The notes under the pieces were generated by a model, which searched no databases, had not been told where the DNA came from, and saw only the letters and a list, made by a program, of their open reading frames with translations. Of a stretch of 64,000 nt of DNA, positions 57,560-64,000 are shown in pieces. The stretch spans positions 8,817,901-8,881,900 of the forward strand of contig JAWZYU010000013.1 in the NCBI GenBank assembly GCA_038380435.1. The letters are read 5' to 3'. The stretch is from Ryuthela nishihirai. Taxonomy: Eukaryota; Arthropoda; Arachnida; Araneae; Heptathelidae. Position 1 is the stretch's first letter. Each line of letters starts with the position of its first letter. Both the position numbers and the translations under genes were made by a program.

Positions 57560-60500
57560 GGATTCTGGTGCTGACCATATAAACTTACTGGATTGGATTA
57601 AGGCTCTGAGCTTGATTATGGATCCTGAATTTGTTGCACTGCTGGGCTTCTGTGGAGGGAAAATCTTCGGCTGTGTTTTCTGTTTGTTTGTGGGTTGACA
57701 GCCCCAAGTGAATAGATTCACAATATATGTTTTATTAGCTGGTGGATAATCCTGAGCAGAGGTCATCGCAGGCGCCTGAACTCTTAGTTTCTACTGGCAT
57801 CGTAAAATTCTACATTGGAGGAAGTCTTCCAGTGTAGATGGCTTCAGCTTTTCCACTGTTATAATTTAGATATTCTCGGCTTGCAAAAAACCAGATGGGC
57901 AGATAAAGGTCAGATTCTTAAAAAAATCTTAAATTTCTCTTTTCAGGGAGGAAAGATAATAAACATCACCAAAGCGTGGGTCTACTTCTCAGCAGACACG
58001 CCAGTGATCCTTTTCTAGGATATGAGTGCATTAATGAAAGGTTTCTTACAGCAAAATTTCAGACAAGCATTAAAGACTTGAGTGTTATTTGCTGCTATGC
58101 ACCCACTGAAGATGAGAAGGATAGGTTATATGGAAAACTTCAGTATATTTTGATTTCTGTCAAGAAAGGAGATATTATCCTTGTTCTAAGTGACTTCAGT
58201 TCCAAAGTTGGTACTGACTCTGACCTTTGGGGAGGAGTGATAGGCACTTTTGGTATTGGTAGCTGCAATGGGCAACGTCTCCTACAGGTAAGTAAACTCA
58301 ATGGTTTCATAATAACTAACACTTATTACAAACACCGTGACATACATAAGTACACATCGGTTTCACCAGATGGGGTTGATAAAAATAAATGGCTGATTAC
58401 ATATTAATATGCAATGGTTATAAAATATTAATATGTAAACAATTACAATATGGTTGATTACATATTAATTATCAGTAAATGGGTTAGTTCTGTTAGAAAT
58501 ACCAAGGCATATAGGGGAGCTGAAATTGGATCTGACCATTACCTTGTTAATAGTGTCTTGCAACTTAAACTTAAAAAGTGTTGTGCTAAGGATAAAAAAT
58601 TTATCTTTAATCCTGAAGATCTGAAAGACCAAGTTGTAGCTAAAGCTTACCATGACTTAGTGATTATGACAGTCATGTTTTGCTTACTACTGATGTTGAG
58701 GAAGAATGGGACCATTTTAAAAAGGCTTTTTTTGGAAACTAACAGTACTATTTTAGGAAAAACGGAGCAGAGGAGGAAGAATTATTTGAGTGATAAGGCA
58801 CTTGAGCTTATTTCAGAAAGAATGAACTGCAGGAATGTCCTCAATCAACACCCTACTAGTCCTAATAGAAAACATTACAGAGAGCTTAATAAACGTGTAA
58901 AGGATCAGTTAGCTACTGATAAGAATCTTTCGTTTGATGGCTTGGCTGACAAGGCTGAGGTATAGTTGCTTAAATTGAAAACAACATTAATTTTTAGTTA
59001 GTGTGAAAGTTGATGTTGTTTGACTGAAACAAGTTCAGAAATGTTTGGCTCAATTGTACCAACTTACACTCTCAAATCCGGCTGCACACTTAGTCTGTTT
59101 CTATATTTTGATGGTGTATAAAAGTGCTGAAAAAGAGTTATGATTTTATGTGGTAGAAAAGGAACAGGTATACAGGGATTGAAGGATAAACAAAGTCAGG
59201 TCATAGAAGGTGAGGATTCGGTCATGGCTAGGTGGGCTGAGCATTTCAGTGATATTCTAAACAATATGGTTAGTCCTACTCTCATTGTTTGTAATGGTGA
59301 TAGATGCATTGGTGGCTTTAATATTGGCTGTATCACACAGTCTGAAGTTATTTTGGCTATTTCTAAACTTAAACTTCATAAATCCCCAGGGGTAGATGAA
59401 ATTACCAAGGAAATGCTTAGAGAAGGGAATGTTTCGGTTACCACTTGGATGACTAAAATTCTCAATATCTTTTAAGATAAAGGCATGGTTCCTAAGGATT
59501 TTACCAGAGCTATTGTTATCCTTATTTTCCAAAAAGGTGATTGCAGTTCTTGTGATAACTACATGGGTATCAGCCTACTCTCTGCTCCAGGTAAAGTTCT
59601 TTCCATGATTGTGCTTAATAGAATTAAGAATCTGGTTGACAGTCAATTGCGTGATGAGCAATGTGGATTCAGAAGTGGTAGGGGATGTGTGGATCAGATA
59701 TTTTCACTTAGGCAGATTCTTGAGAAATGTTTAGAGTTTCAGAAACCTTTGGTTGCTAGCTTTTTTGATTTCAAAAAGGCTTTCGACTCTGTTGATCGTC
59801 ATAATTTGTGGTTGATTGTGAGATCATGTGGTATACCTGACAAGTTAGTTAACATAATGAAAGCTGTTTATAATAATATTGAGTCGTGTGTGAGAGTTCA
59901 TAAGTCTTGTAACAACTGGTTTAGCATTACTTCTGGTGTTCAACAAAAGAGCATTACATCTCCTTTTCTCTTCAATTTAGTTATTGATTATGTTATGTGA
60001 AATTCACTGCAAGGGAAAGATTTTGGCCTTAAATGGACTGGAGATACGAAAATTTCTGATTTAGATTATGCTGATGATTTAGCCCTTTTGGCAAATGATG
60101 TTGATGAGATGAACTCTTTCATTCCAGCTGTTGATGAGACTGGTAGTAGAGTTGGTTTGGTTATAAACAGAGAGAAAACTAAAGTGATGAAAATTGGTCA
60201 GGCAGGCTGTGATTCAGTTAATCTGAATGGTTGCAGTCTTGAGCAGGTGTCACAGTTTAATTATCTTGGGAGCTACATAACAGATACTGGTGATGTATGG
60301 CATGAGATTAACAGACAAATAGGGATTGCTGCTGGGACTTTTAAGAATCTATGGAGAGTGTGGAGAAATAGACGTATACATCTAAAGACTAAAGTTAGAC
60401 TGTATAATATTTTGGTTCTCTCTAGGGTAAGTTATGGTAATGAGACTTGGACCCTTTTTAAGGAAGATAACAGAAAATGTGAAGCCTTTGATTCTAGATG

Positions 60501-60890
60501 CTTATGCAGTATCTTGGGCATTAAGTGGTTTTACTTTGTAAGTAATGATGAGATTCGGCAAAAGAGTCGGCAACATCCTTTAAGCAGCATATTTTGCAGA
60601 GAGGACTCTGCTGGTTTGGCATGTTGTCTGTATGGATAATTATAGATTGGGGAATACAGAAGTAAATATGAACAGTGTATCTAAAGGCCTCAGAAAGAGG
60701 GGGAGACCTAGAATGCAGTGGGCAGACAATGTCAAACAGGACCTTGTTAGAATTGGTGTGCAGTGGCCAGATGCAGCAGATGTAGCTCAGAACAGATATG
60801 CTTAGAGAACTAAATTGCACAGTCTGGTTGGACCTCCATAACCCATAGCTGCTTGAGGATGATGATGATGATTATGATTTAAATAAAAGA
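57560..60890 (+). mobile_element. RTE-clade non-LTR retrotransposon, inactive
   Basis: One element with 5' leader, endonuclease, reverse transcriptase and tail. Endonuclease: DILGLQKTRWAD (57868), CYAPTEDEKDRLYGKL (about 58097), then LSDFSSKVGTD where the catalytic GDFN is expected (Asn changed to Ser), NGQRLL, ITNTYYKHRDIHKYT and IGSDHYLVNS (58525). RT: GVDEITKEML, DEQCGFRSGRGCVDQIF (59654), FFDFKKAFDSVDR with the first catalytic Asp (59760), SGVQQKSITSPFLFN, and an intact YADD (60067-60078). C-terminus: KRGRPRMQWADNV. Stops at 59473 and 59998 plus frameshifts near 58395, 58965 and 60600 kill it. It ends in (GAT)n near 60857, as usual for the clade. Confidence 0.9.
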
Positions 60891-61690
60891 AATTTTGTTT
60901 TAAATTTCTGTGTAGTTTCAGTTCATTTTTTGCCTGCAAATTTCATGCATTTGTTTGAAATAAAACAATAAATTTTAGAGCAAATCAATCTGAATAATTA
61001 GTCATTGATACATGTTGAAACTGAAATGATGATATAAATAATTATCATTAAAAAATATATACAAAAGTATTTTAATATTGTAAATTATTGCTTCTGCCAA
61101 GTGAGTTGAATAAATAAGGATTATTTGAACATTTAGAAATTAGTCCAAATGTTGAGTTTACAAAATTTGACACTTCTATTTTATCTGATCTATTCATGAT
61201 GTAAAGATTTAAAAAAACTCTCCAAAGAAAAATATATATAGCAATGAATTTTTCTTGGTTTCACCACTAAAATAATCGATAAACTGCTTCATCCATTCTA
61301 ATAAAACTGCAAAAAAGTGAGCTTAAATATTATAAACAGAAAAAAAAGTGAACTACTCATAAAATATTGAATAAAATTTTAGTCAAACTTAAAAAAATTA
61401 AATGATGTAACACATTGCATAATATTCTAAAGTGAAATTTGGATATAGAGGCGCTATATAGGTAGAGGTTGGCCATCTCAAAATTGGACGCCATGTTTTG
61501 TCGTTGCTCGGATTCTTTGCATGCAAAGCTGAATGGTATTCCACGAATACTAATGGATTCCGTAAAAAGGTAGAGTAATATTTGACACAGATTTCAGTGC
61601 TTCCGATTGGAAGCACTTCAGAAAACGACTAAAAACGAAAAGTAAATTTTATGGCTTTTTTTTAAAACGGAGATAATAATTTAGCTTTGT
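60891..61690. other. AT-rich stretch, no gene
   Basis: Low GC, no frame over 72 codons and no recognised element. Confidence 0.5.
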
Positions 61691-61699
61691 TGTCATCCA

Positions 61700-63430
61700 A
61701 CATATTTGTTTATAGACATGAGTAAAAAAATTTTTTGCGTTGGATAGGTATTAATGAAATATTATATTTTGCATATTTCGAATCTCCCAAAAGTTATAAT
61801 TATGTCTTCTTACGGTGGAAAAATTTGAAAATTCCAAAATATCAAACGAATATTACAAACGATGTAGTATGCTAGAAATTTGAAATTTTAGTGTTGAAAT
61901 GTGAAGGTTTCGAAGTTACCTCTGGTAACAATCACTTGACCCTTTACACCAAGGGTGGGGGATCCAACTTTTTCTGTTTTGACAGAAAATTATATGTGTT
62001 TAGAGATAAATTAAAAATTCTTTTTGGGTTGGACAAGTATTGATGAAATGTTACAATATGCATTTTCCGAATCTCCAAAAAGCTTTAACTGCGCCTTCTA
62101 ACGGTGGAAAATTCTCAAAATTTGAAACGAATATTGCAAACGATGTACTTATGACAGAAATTTGAAATTTTGGTCATGGAATGTGACAGTCTCGAAGATT
62201 CCATTCAGAATAATGAATTGACTCATATGCCCAAGGTAGGTAAGAAACAGAACGATTTTGTTTTGAGAAATAATTGGAAACCTTTTTTATTTGGTACCAA
62301 TGAAATATAATTCGCATTTTGTGAGTAGATTTAATTTATATCATTAGAGATCACTAAATATCCAAATGGCAAAACGTTTAACAAATGTTTCAAGTGATTT
62401 GTTTATAGCAGAAATTTCGCCAATACAGTTCTGTTATGGTAGAAATTCCACTGAGGGCAATGATCTGCCCGCTATTTTCAGAGGTATGGGAGAAAAGCAA
62501 CATTTTAAATTTAAGAACTTAAAGACAAATACTTTTTATGTTGTATAATTACTAATAAAATATTACTATGTGCATTTTCCTCATACATTTAAAAAAAATA
62601 ACCCCTCAAGCAGCTGCTTGCCACAGATGTCTGACAGGAACCTGTGAGTTTATATGCCATAGTAGAAGGTTCATGAAGATGGGAGGATTTCAGCAGAAAA
62701 ACAACAGAAGCATCTATAATTAAAACTTTAAGGAGTGAAAAAGTAGGCAAAGGAAGAAGTTCATTATCTTTGAAAACGAGATTCCCATATGTGCCAGTGG
62801 TAATATGCGTTTCATCTAGTCATTTTACACATTTAGTACCCTCTGACAGCAAAAATTCGAACTACTGCAGAATTGGGAAAATAAACTATTAATATTTTAT
62901 TAGTACCTGTAAAACAGAAAAAAAAAATTTCGTTTATCTCTTAAAACAGAAAAGTGTAATCATTGTTATTAGTGTAAATCACTTGACCATTACACTCTAT
63001 GACCAAAAATTTAAGTTTCTAGTGTAAATATATCGTTCGCAATATTCGTTTAAAGATTTGGTATTTTCCAGCTCTTCTCCGCCACTAGAGGCCGCTTATC
63101 GAGTTTTTATTTATCGCCTTTAGAACTTTCTAACAGTGAAAATTGCAACTGATAGGGATTCGAAAAATGTAAACATTAATATTTCGTTAGTATCTGTAAA
63201 ACCAAAAAAAAGGAGATATTTTAAAATGAAAAAGTTCCATTTTCGTACTCCCTTTGCCTAAGAGGCAAAAGCATTGTTGCCATTGTAAACCTTCTGATTC
63301 TACTACCAAAATTTCAGATTTCCAATGTAAACAGGTTGTTCCCAATATTTGTTTGAATTTTTAGCATTTTAATTTTTATAGCCGCTAGAGGGCGCTATTA
63401 AAGCTAATATAATTAATTATAATTAAAGCT
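61700..63430. repeat. Degenerate long repeats in both orientations
   Basis: Units of roughly 280-300 bp recur near 61690, 62000 and 62290, with TAATGAAATATTA, CATTTTCCGAATCTCC, GAATATT-CAAACGATGTA and GAAATTTGAAATTTT. Inverted versions lie near 62820-63130 and 63130-63420 (AATATTTCGTTAGTA, ACCAAAATTTCAGATTT, TGTTCCCAATATTTGTTTGAATTT). Two of the inverted copies carry CCACTAGAGGCCGC (63082) and CCGCTAGAGGGCGC (63382). No coding sequence is apparent, though a 60-codon frame occurs at 62366. Confidence 0.65.
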
Positions 63431-64000
63431 CGTTTTTCAAACGAACCTTAAAAAAATATTTATTGGTTTTCAGTTAACCCATTTCACCTTTGAAGCCGAT
63501 TGCCGTCTTCTGACGCTGTTTCTTGGAAAAATATTCATTAATTTATTTCTATGAGTAAAATTTTTAAACCAAATGCAGCACACAGTGAGGCTTTAATAAA
63601 ATATGGAAGCTTTTATAGACAAAAAACAGCAAAAATGCATAAAACTGTAACAACTGAGAAGTTTTAACTAGGTACACACTAACTCGTAGGCTTTCGTCGC
63701 ACGGTACGAAAAAACATGGCGTCCACAAACCACAGGACTCAATCCACAATGGCAGTCAACCACCTAGATGGCCAGTCTCTAACTATACATCCTTCTCAAG
63801 GGAAATTACACCGGTCTCCTAATTTTTCACCTATTCCATCCCCCCTCTACCTTCCCCCACTTGAAATGGGGTGATTTTGAATTTTTACATGTGACCTTGC
63901 ACACTTCTTACAAACCCCCGGCAACATGGGACACACAGTGATCACGAACTCTACAATTTTCACTCCCAGAAGAATTTTAACTCCAAAACTCTCCCCTCCC
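63431..64000. other. No recognised feature
   Basis: No gene, RNA or repeat that I can support. The last 250 bases are C- and A-rich. Confidence 0.5.

Overview
This 64-kb window looks like nuclear DNA of an invertebrate animal, probably an arthropod and perhaps a chelicerate. It is AT-rich, packed with non-LTR and LTR retroelement remnants, carries a tRNA-derived SINE and a piggyBac-type MITE, and shows intron-type splice signals. No bacterial operons, rRNA genes or CRISPR arrays are visible.

The dominant feature is a giant inverted repeat. Bases 1-19129 are mirrored by 20978-41067 around a 1.85-kb unique spacer, and the left arm runs off the start of the window. The arms have two tiers. The outer parts (1-13434 and 27631-41067) are almost identical. 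The inner parts (13661-19129 and 20978-26464) differ by roughly 1-5% in the stretches I compared. The tiers meet at a breakpoint where about 0.23 kb on the left is replaced by 1.17 kb on the right, next to a perfect 40-bp palindrome.

The outer arms hold ordinary genomic material: a decayed Jockey-like element broken by LTR-like insertions, a small 119-130-bp satellite array, and short tandem repeats. The inner arms plus spacer are different. They hold degenerate repeats sharing an ACCACGTTT-type core, CRE-rich segments, and two unusual intronless genes. One, in the spacer, encodes a protein with two PC4-like (p15 coactivator, single-strand DNA-binding) domains and has its own CCAAT box, TATA box and poly(A) signal. 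The other, present once in each arm, encodes a 108-residue protein that may have a histone fold. Compact genes for DNA- or chromatin-binding proteins among palindromic repeats suggest a captured DNA virus or an uncharacterised large mobile element. That is inference and has not been matched to any known family.

To the right (41-64 kb) lie the 5' part of the Jockey-like element (ORF1 and endonuclease), a CR1-like fragment, the last coding exon of a host MFS (SLC22-like) transporter on the minus strand, remnants of LTR-retrotransposon gag genes, a 4-kb satellite array of about 30 copies, a piggyBac-type MITE with TTAA duplications, a SINE with a 12-bp target duplication, a candidate orphan exon, an inactive RTE-clade element, and AT-rich degenerate repeats with CTCF-like motifs.

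The only coding features with good support are the PC4-domain gene and the transporter exon. The histone-fold candidate is plausible, and most other coding sequence is dead retroelement.
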